Source: Silicimonas sp.
Lineage (GTDB): Bacteria; Pseudomonadota; Alphaproteobacteria; Rhodobacterales; Rhodobacteraceae
Assembly (NCBI GenBank): GCA_022820365.1
Contig: JAJEFO010000104.1
Location: 1-64,000, forward strand
Direction: 5' to 3'
DNA length: 64,000 bases
The notes below the pieces were generated by a model. It saw nothing but the letters and a program-made list of their open reading frames with translations, had not been told where the DNA came from and did no database searches. Positions 17,813 through 27,290 of the stretch are shown here, piece after piece. The translations under genes and the position numbers were made by a program. Every line of letters begins with the position of its first letter. The first letter of the stretch is position 1.

Positions 17813-18880
17813 ATGTCGATCTTCGACCCAGCTGAAACGAGCCTGGCGGCACCCAGCGACGGGCGAAGCTGGCTGGAGCGCGTTCCGGTCGCCTATTGGG
17901 TCGTTGGCCTGATCTTGCTGATCATGCCGGCAATTGCCGGTGACTTCATGCTGTTCCAGATCTTTGGCTGGACATTCATCCTTGGCCTGATTGCTCTCGG
18001 GTTGATGTTCCTGGGCGGTTACGGCGGAATGGTCAGCCTTGCCCAAATGTCGATCGCGGGTGTGGGCGGGTACATGGTCGCGATATTCGGGGTGTCTGCC
18101 ATTGACACGATTTCACTTGGCTGGCCGTGGTATGTCGCGATCCCGATCGCTCTGATCATCGCGATGCTCTTCGGCACCCTGACCGGATGGCTCGCGGTGC
18201 GAACCGAGGGAATCTACACGATAATGATCACCCTCGCGATTGCGGCTGCGTTCTTCTATTTCGCCCGGCAAAACTATGTGATGTTCAACGGGTTCTCCGG
18301 GTTCAACGGTGTCCTGCCCCCGATGCTGTTCGGCGTGGACTGGCGCGGTGCGGCCGCGTTCTACTATCTGACCCTGTTTTGGGCTGCGCTTGGCTATCTT
18401 GTTGTTCTCTACATTTCCCGCGCCCCGTTCGGATTGGCGCTGCAAGGTGTTCGGGACAACCCGCGCCGCATGTCAGCCTTGGGATACAACGTTACCGCGC
18501 ACCGCGTGGCCGCCTACACCTTCGCGTCATTGCTCGCGGCAATTGGCGGCATTTTGCTCACCTGGCAGTCGGCGCAGATTTCTCCGGGCACAGCCGGAAT
18601 CGGACCGGCAATAGACATCTTGGTCATCGCGGTGATCGGGGGCATGCGCCATCCGGTCGGCCCCTTCATAGGTGCATTCATCTACGTCATCCTGAAGACC
18701 TACGCGATCGACGCCCTGGTCACGCTCGGGCTTTCAGGCGAACGATTCCAACTGCTGATCGGCATTGCCTTTCTTTCCATTGTCTTCTGGTCGCCAGACG
18801 GCATCATTGGCCTGTGGGACAGATTGCGTGAAGACCGCAAACGCGATCCACTGACCGGTCGTGGCGGAGAAGAGCCATGA
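17813..18880 (+). CDS. Branched-chain-type ABC transporter permease (LivM family)
   Basis: The 355-residue protein has the LivM pattern: LGLMFLGGYGGMVSLAQMSI near residue 62, VRTEGIYTIMITLAIAAAF near residue 130, the cytoplasmic loop QGVRDNPRRMSALGYN near residue 214, and a C-terminal SPDGIIGLWDR. It is the second permease half, partnering the LivH-like protein. Its gene starts directly after that gene and its stop overlaps the LivG-like start by four bases (18877-18880), so the subunits are translationally coupled. Confidence 0.93.
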   Translation: MSIFDPAETSLAAPSDGRSWLERVPVAYWVVGLILLIMPAIAGDFMLFQIFGWTFILGLIALGLMFLGGYGGMVSLAQMSIAGVGGYMVAIFGVSAIDTISLGWPWYVAIPIALIIAMLFGTLTGWLAVRTEGIYTIMITLAIAAAFFYFARQNYVMFNGFSGFNGVLPPMLFGVDWRGAAAFYYLTLFWAALGYLVVLYISRAPFGLALQGVRDNPRRMSALGYNVTAHRVAAYTFASLLAAIGGILLTWQSAQISPGTAGIGPAIDILVIAVIGGMRHPVGPFIGAFIYVILKTYAIDALVTLGLSGERFQLLIGIAFLSIVFWSPDGIIGLWDRLREDRKRDPLTGRGGEEP

Positions 18881-19680
18881 ACGCCGTTCTCGATGCCGGT
18901 TCAACGATTTCCGAACGCCTCGGAGCGACCGGGACGGCGAACGCGCTGGAACTGAAGGGCGTGTCAAAGTACTTCGGGGCATTGGCTGCGCTCATTGACA
19001 TCGACATCACGGTTCGGCCCAGCGAGCGGCGCGCAGTGCTTGGGTCAAACGGTGCCGGAAAGACAACGCTCTTCAACTGTGTAGCAGGGGACTTTCCTGC
19101 CACCACAGGCTCGATTCGGTTTTTCGGCGAAGACATTACCCGGTTTCCTCCGCATGAACGCATCCGAAGGGGGCTGCGCCGGACCTATCAGATCTCCTTG
19201 CTCTTCACCGGCCTCACCGTGCTGGACAACATTTTCCTGGCCTGTATTGGCGTCTCGCGCAGCCGTTTTTCATTCTTGCAGCCGGGGCGCGATGACGCCT
19301 TGATGGCGAGCGCTGAGAACCTTGTGCGGGTGGTCCACCTCGAGGACGCCAAGGACGAGCAGGTCGCGACTCTCTCATATGGCCAGCAGCGGCAGCTCGA
19401 AATCGCCATGGCCTTGGCGGGTGCGCCCCGGTTCATCCTCTTCGATGAGCCTGCTGCCGGGCTGTCGCCAGCCGAGCGTTCCGAACTCATCGAAATCCTC
19501 GTAGGGCTGCCAACTCACATGGGGTTCATCATCATCGAACATGATATGGACGTCGCCCTGCGGGTCGCCGAGTCAGTCACGATGATGCACAACGGGCGCA
19601 TCTTCAAAGAAGGCAGCCCTGCTGAAATCGAGGACGATCCCGAAGTCCAGGCCCTCTACCTCGGAGGTGAAGTTGGCTGA
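18877..19680 (+). CDS. Branched-chain-type ABC transporter ATP-binding protein (LivG family)
   Basis: The 267-residue ATPase shows Walker A GSNGAGKTTLFN (residues about 59-70), the LivG-type RTYQI(S)LLFTGLTVLDNI Q-loop region, the signature LSYGQQRQLEIA in place of LSGGQ, Walker B FILFDEPAAGLS and the switch His in IIEHDMDV. It energises transport with the LivF-like ATPase encoded next. The signature variant SYGQQR is normal for LivG. The gene overlaps both neighbours. Confidence 0.93.
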   Translation: MNAVLDAGSTISERLGATGTANALELKGVSKYFGALAALIDIDITVRPSERRAVLGSNGAGKTTLFNCVAGDFPATTGSIRFFGEDITRFPPHERIRRGLRRTYQISLLFTGLTVLDNIFLACIGVSRSRFSFLQPGRDDALMASAENLVRVVHLEDAKDEQVATLSYGQQRQLEIAMALAGAPRFILFDEPAAGLSPAERSELIEILVGLPTHMGFIIIEHDMDVALRVAESVTMMHNGRIFKEGSPAEIEDDPEVQALYLGGEVG

Positions 19681-21838
19681 GGGCACGCCAATCCTCGAGG
19701 TCAGGGACCTTAACGTCTACTACGGACAGAGCCATGCGCTGCAGGGCGTGAACATGACGCTGCAGTCCGGCGTTCATTCGGTCGTCGGACGCAACGGGAT
19801 GGGCAAGACCACGCTTTGCAAGGCGATCATGGGGCTGGAACCCGTCGCATCCGGAACGATTTCCTTCCAGGGACAGGCGATCAACGGGCGCAGTCCCGCA
19901 GACGTTGCGCGCATGGGTATCGGTTACGTGCCGCAGGGTCGGCGAATCTGGCGCTCGCTGTCGGTCGACGAACACCTTCGACTCGTCGAGGGGCAAGGTG
20001 GCGTCTGGACCATAGAACGCATCTACGGGACATTTCCTCGCTTGGCTGAACGCCGCACCAACCTGGGTTCGCAGCTTTCGGGCGGTGAGCAGCAGATGCT
20101 GGCCATCGCGCGAGCCCTGCTTCTCAATCCGCGCCTGCTGGTGATGGACGAACCGACTGAAGGGCTTGCCCCGGTCATTGTCCAGCAGCTCGAGAGCATG
20201 CTCATCCGCCTTGGGGAGGAGGGCGGCATCAACGTCCTGATGATCGAGCAGAACATCGGCGTCGCTTGTGCAGTTGCATCTGACGTCGCCATCATGGTCA
20301 ACGGACGGATCAACCGCGTGATGGACTCAGCCCGCCTGGCGGGCGACCGCGACCTGCAACAGGCACTGCTGGGAGTCGGTCGCCATGCGCATGATGAGAC
20401 ACCCGAGCCGACAGCGCGCACGGAAGAGCGCGATGCGCAGGAAGCGCCCGTCACCTTGGCGAAGGTCTACAACTCCAATCCCAGTATCCCGACCCGCTGG
20501 TCGCGCCCCGCCCCGGTTCATGTCATCGAAGGTGCAGCGCGTACCGTTACACCGACCTCCCGCGAAGCCGAGCAGATCAAGCCGCTTTCACGGACGCGAC
20601 CGTCCGGCCGGTCGGGCCAGGTGCTCGTCGCAGGCACTTTGGATACAAAGTCCGAAGAGTTGAGATTCATCCAAGACGTGCTGAAGGACGAGGGGATTGA
20701 TGCGATCCTCGTCGACCTGTCAACTTCCGGCAAGCCATCCGGAGCGGAGATACCGCCGCATGCAATTGCGGCGTTTCATCCGCGAGGCGTCGCCGGGGTC
20801 TTTACTGGCGATCGAGGCACTGCGGTGTCAGGGATGGCCCTGGCATTTGAGCGGTGGATTGCGCGGCAGGATGGGATAGGGGGGATCATTTCTGCGGGGG
20901 GTTCCGGCGGGACGTCGCTAGTCAGCCCGGCAATTCGGGCGCTTCCGGTTGGGGTGCCGAAGGTCGTGATCTCGACCGTCGCCTCGGGGAACACCAGCCA
21001 GTATGTCGGGGCTACAGACATGTTGCTGCTGAATGCGGTCGCCGACGTCCAGGGGCTCAATGTCATTACCCGCGAAGTGCTTGCCAATGGTGCCCGGGCG
21101 CTGGCGGGCATGGTCGCTGGCAGGCGTGATGCGACGCCCGTGGCGGAACTGAAGCCGGCTCTTGGCCTGACAATGTTCGGGGTAACAACGCCATGCGTCC
21201 AGCAGGTTTCGGCCGCGCTTCAGCCGGAATACGATTGCCTGGTCTTTCACGCGACCGGCACTGGCGGAAAGGCCATGGAAAACCTGCTGGCATCGGGCAA
21301 GCTGTCCGGCGTCCTGGATTTGACGACAACCGAGGTCTGCGACATGTTTGCCGGCGGTGTCTTTCCCGCCGACGAAACCCGCTTTGAAGCATCGATCGAA
21401 GCGGGCTTGCCCTATATCGGCGCATGCGGCGCACTGGACATGGTGAATTTTGACAGTCCCGAAACGGTTCCCGAGCGCTATCGCAACCGGAAATTCTACC
21501 AGCACAATCCGCAAGTTACGTTGATGCGCACAACGCCGGACGAATGCGACCAGATAGGTCGCTGGATCGGTGCGAAACTGAACCGAATGACGGGTCCTGT
21601 TCGCTTCTTTTTGCCCGAGGGCGGCGTTTCGGCGCTGTCCGCGCCCGGGCAGCCGTTTCATGACCCGGCCGCCGATGCCGCGCTCTTCAACGCCTTGGAG
21701 GATGCCGTCCGACAAACCAGTTCGCGACATCTGCTTCGCGTGCCCCACAACATCAACGACTCCGATTTTGCGGCGTTGGTGGTCGCCGAGTTCCGAGATC
21801 TGCACGGAGAGGTTCCCCGTGTTGCCGCACAAGGATAG
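19667..21838 (+). CDS. LivF-type ABC ATPase fused to a Tm-1-like/UPF0261 ATP-binding protein
   Basis: Residues 1-240 are a complete LivF ATPase (Walker [13 protein letters not shown] near 45, [19 protein letters not shown] near 138, Walker [14 protein letters not shown]). After a polar, Pro/Thr-rich linker (about 245-315) the chain continues as a full Tm-1-like/UPF0261 protein ([20 protein letters not shown] from about 318, [39 protein letters not shown], and a C-terminal [11 protein letters not shown]). The two parts are normally separate genes. No stop or frameshift lies between them in the given sequence. The start is GTG 19667 or TTG 19673; the latter has the better distance from GGAGG (19663-19667). 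The fusion places the UPF0261 activity on the transporter's cytoplasmic face. Confidence 0.88.
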   Translation: MKLAEGTPILEVRDLNVYYGQSHALQGVNMTLQSGVHSVVGRNGMGKTTLCKAIMGLEPVASGTISFQGQAINGRSPADVARMGIGYVPQGRRIWRSLSVDEHLRLVEGQGGVWTIERIYGTFPRLAERRTNLGSQLSGGEQQMLAIARALLLNPRLLVMDEPTEGLAPVIVQQLESMLIRLGEEGGINVLMIEQNIGVACAVASDVAIMVNGRINRVMDSARLAGDRDLQQALLGVGRHAHDETPEPTARTEERDAQEAPVTLAKVYNSNPSIPTRWSRPAPVHVIEGAARTVTPTSREAEQIKPLSRTRPSGRSGQVLVAGTLDTKSEELRFIQDVLKDEGIDAILVDLSTSGKPSGAEIPPHAIAAFHPRGVAGVFTGDRGTAVSGMALAFERWIARQDGIGGIISAGGSGGTSLVSPAIRALPVGVPKVVISTVASGNTSQYVGATDMLLLNAVADVQGLNVITREVLANGARALAGMVAGRRDATPVAELKPALGLTMFGVTTPCVQQVSAALQPEYDCLVFHATGTGGKAMENLLASGKLSGVLDLTTTEVCDMFAGGVFPADETRFEASIEAGLPYIGACGALDMVNFDSPETVPERYRNRKFYQHNPQVTLMRTTPDECDQIGRWIGAKLNRMTGPVRFFLPEGGVSALSAPGQPFHDPAADAALFNALEDAVRQTSSRHLLRVPHNINDSDFAALVVAEFRDLHGEVPRVAAQG

Positions 21839-21843
21839 GCAGC

Positions 21844-22668
21844 GTGTTTGATCGCAGTGACATGATGAGCAAGTTCCGCGCGATGCGAGATCGCGGCGAG
21901 CCGATCATCGGCGGTGGCGCCGGGACCGGGCTTTCTGCCAAGTGCGAGGAAGCTGGCGGCATCGACTTGATCGTCATCTACAATTCCGGGCGCTACCGGA
22001 TGGCCGGTCGCGGTTCGCTTGCCGGGCTGATGCCTTATGGCGACGCGAACGGCGTGGTGATGGAGATGGCGGGCGAAGTTCTGCCGGTGGTCAAGAATAC
22101 GCCTGTGCTCGCCGGGGTCTGCGCGACCGATCCATTCCGGCTGATGGGCGCCTTCCTGGACGAGGTCAAGTCCGCCGGGTTCTCGGGTGTCCAGAATTTT
22201 CCGACCGTCGGGCTGATCGATGGAACCTTCCGGCTCAATTTGGAAGAGACCGGCATGGGTTACGGCCACGAAGTCGAGTTGATCCGCATGGCCGCTGATC
22301 GCGACATGCTGACGACACCCTATGTGTTCTCGGCCGATGATGCGCGCAACATGGCGGCGGCGGGTGCCGACATCATTGTCGTGCATCTTGGATTGACGAC
22401 CGGAGGCTCAATCGGGGCGGAGACTGGAGTGGCACTGGCCGATGCCCCGGCCCTGACCGACGAATGGGCTGCTGCTGCACTTGAAATGAATCCTGATGTC
22501 CTTGTGCTGGTTCACGGCGGACCGGTAGCAATGCCCGAGGACGCGGCTTTCGTCCTGAAGAACACCGAGAATTGTCACGGATTTTACGGCGCCTCTTCGA
22601 TGGAGCGCCTGCCGACGGAAGTCGCGCTGACGGAACAGACGAAGAAATTCAAGGAGATCGACCTCTAA
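21844..22668 (+). CDS. TIM-barrel 'phosphoenolpyruvate hydrolase family' protein
   Basis: This 274-residue protein matches the TIM-barrel family annotated as PEP hydrolase or signal-transduction barrel, which is regularly encoded next to Tm-1-like/UPF0261 genes. Visible conserved blocks are [17 protein letters not shown] near residue 20, [20 protein letters not shown] near residue 43, and [15 protein letters not shown] near 118. The reaction is not firmly established for the family; a C-C lyase/hydrolase acting on a keto acid is plausible. It starts with GTG five bases after the fusion gene, so the UPF0261 half and this barrel are almost certainly made together. Confidence 0.85.
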   Translation: MFDRSDMMSKFRAMRDRGEPIIGGGAGTGLSAKCEEAGGIDLIVIYNSGRYRMAGRGSLAGLMPYGDANGVVMEMAGEVLPVVKNTPVLAGVCATDPFRLMGAFLDEVKSAGFSGVQNFPTVGLIDGTFRLNLEETGMGYGHEVELIRMAADRDMLTTPYVFSADDARNMAAAGADIIVVHLGLTTGGSIGAETGVALADAPALTDEWAAAALEMNPDVLVLVHGGPVAMPEDAAFVLKNTENCHGFYGASSMERLPTEVALTEQTKKFKEIDL

Positions 22669-22687
22669 GGCCGAAAGGGAGGCTCAC

Positions 22688-25618
22688 ATGACTGGCGAAC
22701 TGTTAGGACAATTGATCCTTTGGCTCATCGCGGCCGTCATCGTCATCTTTGTTGTCTACTGGGTGATGTATTGGCTTTATCGCCGCTCGACCAAGGAAGT
22801 CGCATTCGTGCGTACGGGTTTTCTTGGCGAAAAGGTCGTCATCAACGGTGGCGCATTCGTCTGGCCGATCATTCACGACATCACGCCAGTAAGCATGAAT
22901 TCCCTGCAACTTGCGGTGACTCGCGAGAAGGACGAAGCGCTGATCACCCGTGATCGGATGCGCATCGACGTGGACGCGGAATTCTACGTTCGGGTGAATC
23001 AGACCAGGGAGGCGGTTTCGCTCGCTGCATCAACCCTCGGCCGGCGGACACTGGAACCCGAGCGCATCCATTCGCTCTTGTCGGGCAAGTTCATTTCGGC
23101 ACTGCGTACCGTTGCGTCACAGATGACGCTCGAGGAGGTACATGAAAACCGCAACGAGTACGTGGCCCGCGTCAAGGAAATGGCGCAGGAAGGACTCGAC
23201 AAGAACGGACTGGAGCTGGAAAGCGTCGCGGCGACGGACATCGACCAGACCGACATTCAGTATTTCAACCCGTCCAACAAGTTCGATGCGGAAGGCTTGA
23301 CCGCCGTCATCGAGGCTGTCGAGCAACGCCGCAAGCTGCGCAACGACATCGAGCAGGATGCGATGATCAAGATTCGCGCGCGGAATCTTGAGGCTGAGAA
23401 ACAGGCGCTGGACATTGAACGCGAATCTGAAGAGGCCCGTCTTGACCAGGAGCGGGAGGTTGAATTCCGGCGCGCGCAGCAACGCGCAGAACTGGCGCGG
23501 GAACGTTCCGAGCGGGAAAAGGACGCCGAACAGGCGACGCTTCTTTCGCGCGAAGCCATTGAAACTGCCCGGATCGAAAACGAGCGTCAGATTTCCGAGG
23601 TGCGCATCGCGTCCGAACGTGAAGTCAGGCAACGCGAAATCGAGTCGCAGAAAGTCGTCGATGAAGCGGACATCTCGACCCGTGAATCCGTTGAGAGGGC
23701 GCGGATCGCGCAGGAAAGGACGCTGACCGAGGAACGGATCAAGACGCGGCAGCGGACCGACGCTGCGGAAATTGCAGCGCGCGAGGCGATCGAAAAGGCC
23801 CGTATCGCCCAGGAAAAGGCCTTGGAAGAGGCGCGCATCGCGAAAGAGCGCGAAACCCAGTCAAAGGAGATAGAACGTCAGCAGACCATCGATGCAGAAG
23901 GCATCACCGCCCGCGAAAACGTGGAGCGCGCCCGCATCGCACAGGAAAAGGCCGTGACCGAGGCCCGGATCGAGTATGAGCAAACCACGCGCGAGCGCGA
24001 AGTTGCCCGCGATCTGGCCATCAGCGAAGCCGAAATCGCTCAGCGTGAAGCGACCGAAAAGCTTCGGATCATGCAGGAAAAGGCCGTGGCGTCGGCCCGC
24101 ATATCCTCTGACAGGGAGACCCGCAGCCTGGAAATCGAGCGCAATCGGGCGGTCGACCAGGCCGAGATCGATGCGCGCGAGGCCGTCGAAAAGGCCCGAA
24201 TCGCGCAAGAACGCCTGCTGGCCTTCGAGCGCATCGAGGCGGACGAAAAGACCGAAGAACGAGATCTATTGAAGGCGGAAGCGGTCGAGGCTGCGCGCAT
24301 TGCGCAAGAGAAGAAGGTCGCGGCAGAACGCATTGCCTCGGAACGCGAGACCCGGAGATTGGAAATCGAGCGCAACAAGATGCTTGAAGAGGCCGAGATC
24401 GAGTCGCGCGAGGCCGTCGAAAAGGCTCGCATTACGCAGGAAAGGCTGGTCGCATTCGAACGGATTGAGGCCGATGAAGATACGGAGGTCCGCGAACAGT
24501 TAAGAGCCGAAGCGGTCGAAGCAGCCCGAATCGCCAAGGAAAAGAAGCTCGCTGCCGAGCGCATTGCCTACGAGCAGGACATGCGGGAGCGCGAAATTGC
24601 CCGCAACCGGGCGGTCGACGAAGCCAACATCGCCGCTCAGGAAACGATCAATGCAGCCCGCATCGAGGAAGAAGCCAAGACCCGAGCCGCCGAGATCGAG
24701 AAAGAGCGCGCAATCGAGGCCGCAAACATCGAGCGCCGCAAAGCGTTGGAGCACCTCGAAGTTGAACGGACAAAGGCGCTGCGCGAAGCCGAGATCGCTG
24801 CAAAAGAGATCGTCGAACGCGTGCAGATCCAGTCCGAGGACGAGCTTGATGATGCGCGAATTGCGCATCAGAAGAAGCGCCGCCAACTGGAAATCGAGCG
24901 TGAAAGGGCGGTCGAAGAAGCGGCGATGGAGAAGGCGATTGCACTTTACGGCAAGTCGCTCGACGAAAGCGCCGCAGCAATCGAGGCCGATGCAGCACGC
25001 GCCCGTGCAGCCGAAGCTGCGGCCAAGGTCGATACCGCTGCCGCGCTTGAGGAGGCGTCGCGCGACAAGCAGGTTGGCGTTACCGCCGCCGAAAGGGAGG
25101 CCGAACGCGCCAAGCTCGCCGCGCATGCAGAGGAAGTTGTTTCGGCTGTCCGCGCTGAGGCCCAGCGGCTTATCAACGAGGCCGAGAACATCCTTACCGA
25201 CGAGGCCCGCGCATCGCTCTTCAAGCGCAACATGCTGGAGCGGCTCGAAGGCATCATTGCAGCGCAGGTCAAGCCGCTCGAGAAGATCGACGAGATCAAG
25301 ATCATGCAACTTGGCGGTGGCGGCACGACCGGGCTCAACTGGGCGGACGGCGGTTCCGACGGCGGCGGCGGTGGGGGCGGTGCACCAAGCCCGACCGACG
25401 AGGTCATCAATTCCGCGCTTCGCTACCGTGTTCAGGGGCCCATGATCGACAGCCTGATGAACGACATCGGAATTGACGGCTCAAACCTGGCGAGATCTGC
25501 GATCTTCCAAGATGCCAGCAACATGGCGCGCGCGATGAGCGAGAGCCAGAAGGTCAGGGCCGCAACGAAAGCCGAAGAGGAGGAGAAGAAGAACAGGGAC
25601 GGGGAGGCGAAGTCCTGA
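22688..25618 (+). CDS. Giant flotillin-like (SPFH) membrane coiled-coil protein
   Basis: The 976-residue protein starts with one hydrophobic helix (residues 5-28, LLGQLILWLIAAVIVIFVVY) and an SPFH/band-7 domain to about residue 200 (VSMNSLQLAVTREKDEALIT, then RMRIDVDAEFYVRV). A Glu/Arg/Ala-rich coiled coil of some 600 residues follows. The C-terminus has a glycine-rich loop (near 880-900) and a flotillin-like tail. Flotillins form ring-like membrane scaffolds; typical bacterial members have a much shorter coiled coil (400-700 residues in all). Here the coiled coil has grown by internal repeats. It sits between the transporter genes and the hydroxylase genes with spacings of 19 and 2 bases, so it is a bona fide operon member. 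GGGAGG precedes the ATG. Confidence 0.88.
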   Translation: MTGELLGQLILWLIAAVIVIFVVYWVMYWLYRRSTKEVAFVRTGFLGEKVVINGGAFVWPIIHDITPVSMNSLQLAVTREKDEALITRDRMRIDVDAEFYVRVNQTREAVSLAASTLGRRTLEPERIHSLLSGKFISALRTVASQMTLEEVHENRNEYVARVKEMAQEGLDKNGLELESVAATDIDQTDIQYFNPSNKFDAEGLTAVIEAVEQRRKLRNDIEQDAMIKIRARNLEAEKQALDIERESEEARLDQEREVEFRRAQQRAELARERSEREKDAEQATLLSREAIETARIENERQISEVRIASEREVRQREIESQKVVDEADISTRESVERARIAQERTLTEERIKTRQRTDAAEIAAREAIEKARIAQEKALEEARIAKERETQSKEIERQQTIDAEGITARENVERARIAQEKAVTEARIEYEQTTREREVARDLAISEAEIAQREATEKLRIMQEKAVASARISSDRETRSLEIERNRAVDQAEIDAREAVEKARIAQERLLAFERIEADEKTEERDLLKAEAVEAARIAQEKKVAAERIASERETRRLEIERNKMLEEAEIESREAVEKARITQERLVAFERIEADEDTEVREQLRAEAVEAARIAKEKKLAAERIAYEQDMREREIARNRAVDEANIAAQETINAARIEEEAKTRAAEIEKERAIEAANIERRKALEHLEVERTKALREAEIAAKEIVERVQIQSEDELDDARIAHQKKRRQLEIERERAVEEAAMEKAIALYGKSLDESAAAIEADAARARAAEAAAKVDTAAALEEASRDKQVGVTAAEREAERAKLAAHAEEVVSAVRAEAQRLINEAENILTDEARASLFKRNMLERLEGIIAAQVKPLEKIDEIKIMQLGGGGTTGLNWADGGSDGGGGGGGAPSPTDEVINSALRYRVQGPMIDSLMNDIGIDGSNLARSAIFQDASNMARAMSESQKVRAATKAEEEEKKNRDGEAKS
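23765..24700 (+). repeat. Degenerate coiled-coil repeats inside the flotillin-like gene
   Basis: Related blocks of the type AEIxxREAxEKARIxQE begin at 23765, 23894, 24029, 24161 and 24392, that is at offsets of 43, 45, 44 and 77 codons. The sums 88, 44 and 77 are multiples of eleven, which points to a hendecad (right-handed) coiled coil expanded by unit duplication. The 24161 and 24392 blocks (EIDAREAVEKARIAQERLL and EIESREAVEKARITQERLV) are the most alike, suggesting the most recent duplication. Confidence 0.7.
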
Positions 25619-25620
25619 GA

Positions 25621-26060
25621 TGGCCCGTGTCTACGCTTCGTCCGTCATTCCCGCTCCGCCGGGCCGCGTGTGGGACCGCATCCGCGGATTCAACGACCTG
25701 CCGCGTTGGCACCCCATGATCCGCGAAAGCAGGATTGAAGAGGCGCTTCCGGCGGACAAGGTCGGGTGCATTCGGAACTTCAACCTGCAAAACGGAGACA
25801 AAATCCGTGAACAGCTGCTGGGTCTGTCGGACTACGACATGTTCGTGACCTACTCGATCCTCGAAAGTCCGATGCCGCTCGAAGACTATGTAGCCACGCT
25901 CAGGCTGACACCCGTGACCGAGGGTGACCGGACCTTCATCGAATGGACGGCGGAGTTTTCATGCGACCCGAGCGGCGAAGACGAATTGGTAACCATGATT
26001 GGCACGGACGTTTTCCAGGCCGGTTTTGACGCGCTCAAGCGCCAGTTCGGAGGTGGCTGA
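25621..26060 (+). CDS. SRPBCC (START-like) family protein, first of a pair
   Basis: The 146-residue protein is a polyketide-cyclase/dehydrase-like SRPBCC domain: VIPAPPGRVWDRIRGFNDLPRWHPMI at the N-terminus, GCIRNF near residue 43 and a C-terminal amphipathic helix (FQAGFDALKRQFGG). The fold makes a deep hydrophobic pocket for lipids or cyclic compounds. Relatives of CoxG, which is encoded with CO-dehydrogenase-type hydroxylases, have this fold too. It begins two bases after the flotillin-like gene and overlaps the second SRPBCC gene by one base. Confidence 0.85.
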
Positions 26061-26506
26061 TGCCGCATGTCAAGAAGAGCACCGTGCTTGACGCGCCAGC
26101 GGATGCAGTCTGGGATGTCATTCGCGACTTCAACGGTCACGACCATTGGCACCCGGCGGTCGCCGAAAGCCATATTGAGCGCGGATATCCTTCGGACATG
26201 GTTGGCTGCGTAAGGAACTTCCGCCTCGAGGGCGGTGCCAATCTGCGAGAACAGCTTCTCACGCTTTCGGATTTGGAGCAGACATTCAGCTACTGCCTGC
26301 TCGACACGCCTGTTCCGCTCTTCAACTACGTCGCCCACGTCCGACTGTTCCCGGTGACGGACGGGGATCGAACCTATTGGGAATGGGAAAGCCGCTTTGA
26401 CACGCCCTCGGGGCGTGCAAGCGAACTGTCGGATCTGGTCGGCGAAGGCATCTACGCTGCGGGATTCGAGGCCGTACGGGGCCACATGGGAATTGGTCAT
26501 GCTTGA
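26060..26506 (+). CDS. SRPBCC (START-like) family protein, second of a pair
   Basis: This 148-residue protein is a paralogue of its neighbour: DAPADAVWDVIRDFNGHDHWHPAV at the start, MVGCVRNF near residue 50, LREQLLTLSDLEQTFSYCLL and a final helix GFEAVRGHMG. The two share length and motif order, so they arose by tandem duplication and may work as a heterodimer or on two related ligands. Its last eight bases overlap the FAD-subunit gene start at 26499, which ties it to the molybdenum hydroxylase. Confidence 0.85.
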   Translation: MPHVKKSTVLDAPADAVWDVIRDFNGHDHWHPAVAESHIERGYPSDMVGCVRNFRLEGGANLREQLLTLSDLEQTFSYCLLDTPVPLFNYVAHVRLFPVTDGDRTYWEWESRFDTPSGRASELSDLVGEGIYAAGFEAVRGHMGIGHA

Positions 26507-27290
26507 AGTCGAGACGTACCCGACCGTTGGCGAAGCCGCCAACGCGATGGACGATCAAGCCCGATTTCTGGGCGGCGGGACATTGATCATGAACCGGGTC
26601 AACTATGGTGACCGTCGGTTCAATCGCATCGTGCGGACGACGGATGCTTCGCTGTCCGAAATTCGGGCTGAGGGCGATCGCCTGGAGGTCGGGGCAGGCG
26701 TCACGATGGCATCGATCATGGCATCGCGTGATTTGGAATTCCTGTCTTCGGCTGCCCGTGCCGTGGGTGGCCCCGCCATCCGCAACATGGCAAGCGTGGG
26801 CGGGAACCTGATGGCGCCTCATCCTTATGGTGACATGGCGGTTGCGCTGCTGGCGCTTGACGCCGTTGTCCGGATGGTCAGGGGCGAGGAACTGAGCCTT
26901 GAGGACTTTCTGGCCCGCCGAAACGGCGTCGTTCGATCGCTGCTGATCCGTCGCCCGCAGGGCGATGAATTCCGGTTCAGAAAAGTCTCCCGGGTCAAGC
27001 CCAAAGGTGTTTCGGTGATGTCGATGGCCGCGCATCTCACCCGAAGCGCGGGCCGGTTGTCGGGCGTTCGCATTGCCTATGGCGCGATGGCGCCAACGCC
27101 GGTGCGGGTCCGGGCGGTAGAGAACGCGCTTGAAGGGGTCAGCCTTGATCACGCAGGCATCGCGGCCGCGCTTTCTGCCGCGACCGAGGGGCTGGATCCA
27201 CCGGACGATCCAATCGCCTCGGGATGGTATCGCCGCGAGGTCGCGCCGGTCCATCTTCGTCGCCTTTTGCTTGGGGAGGATGCTCGGTGA
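26499..27290 (+). CDS. Molybdenum hydroxylase FAD-binding (medium) subunit, CoxM-like
   Basis: The 263-residue protein carries the FAD-binding domain of the xanthine dehydrogenase/CO dehydrogenase medium subunit: ARFLGGGTLIMNRVNYGD near residue 25 and the pyrophosphate-binding stretch GPAIRNMASVGGNLMAPHPYGDM near residue 90, followed by the C-terminal CO-dehydrogenase flavoprotein domain (VSRVKPKGVSVMSMAAHL). It passes electrons from the Fe-S subunit to an acceptor. The ATG at 26499 inside the previous gene was chosen as the first start giving a normal N-terminus; its stop overlaps the next start (GTGA). Confidence 0.9.
   Translation: MLEVETYPTVGEAANAMDDQARFLGGGTLIMNRVNYGDRRFNRIVRTTDASLSEIRAEGDRLEVGAGVTMASIMASRDLEFLSSAARAVGGPAIRNMASVGGNLMAPHPYGDMAVALLALDAVVRMVRGEELSLEDFLARRNGVVRSLLIRRPQGDEFRFRKVSRVKPKGVSVMSMAAHLTRSAGRLSGVRIAYGAMAPTPVRVRAVENALEGVSLDHAGIAAALSAATEGLDPPDDPIASGWYRREVAPVHLRRLLLGEDAR

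Noticed and set aside
23765-24700. DNA-level tandem repeat or CRISPR-like array
   Set aside because: The periodicity is explained by coiled-coil coding; units vary in sequence and there are no unique spacers between identical repeats.
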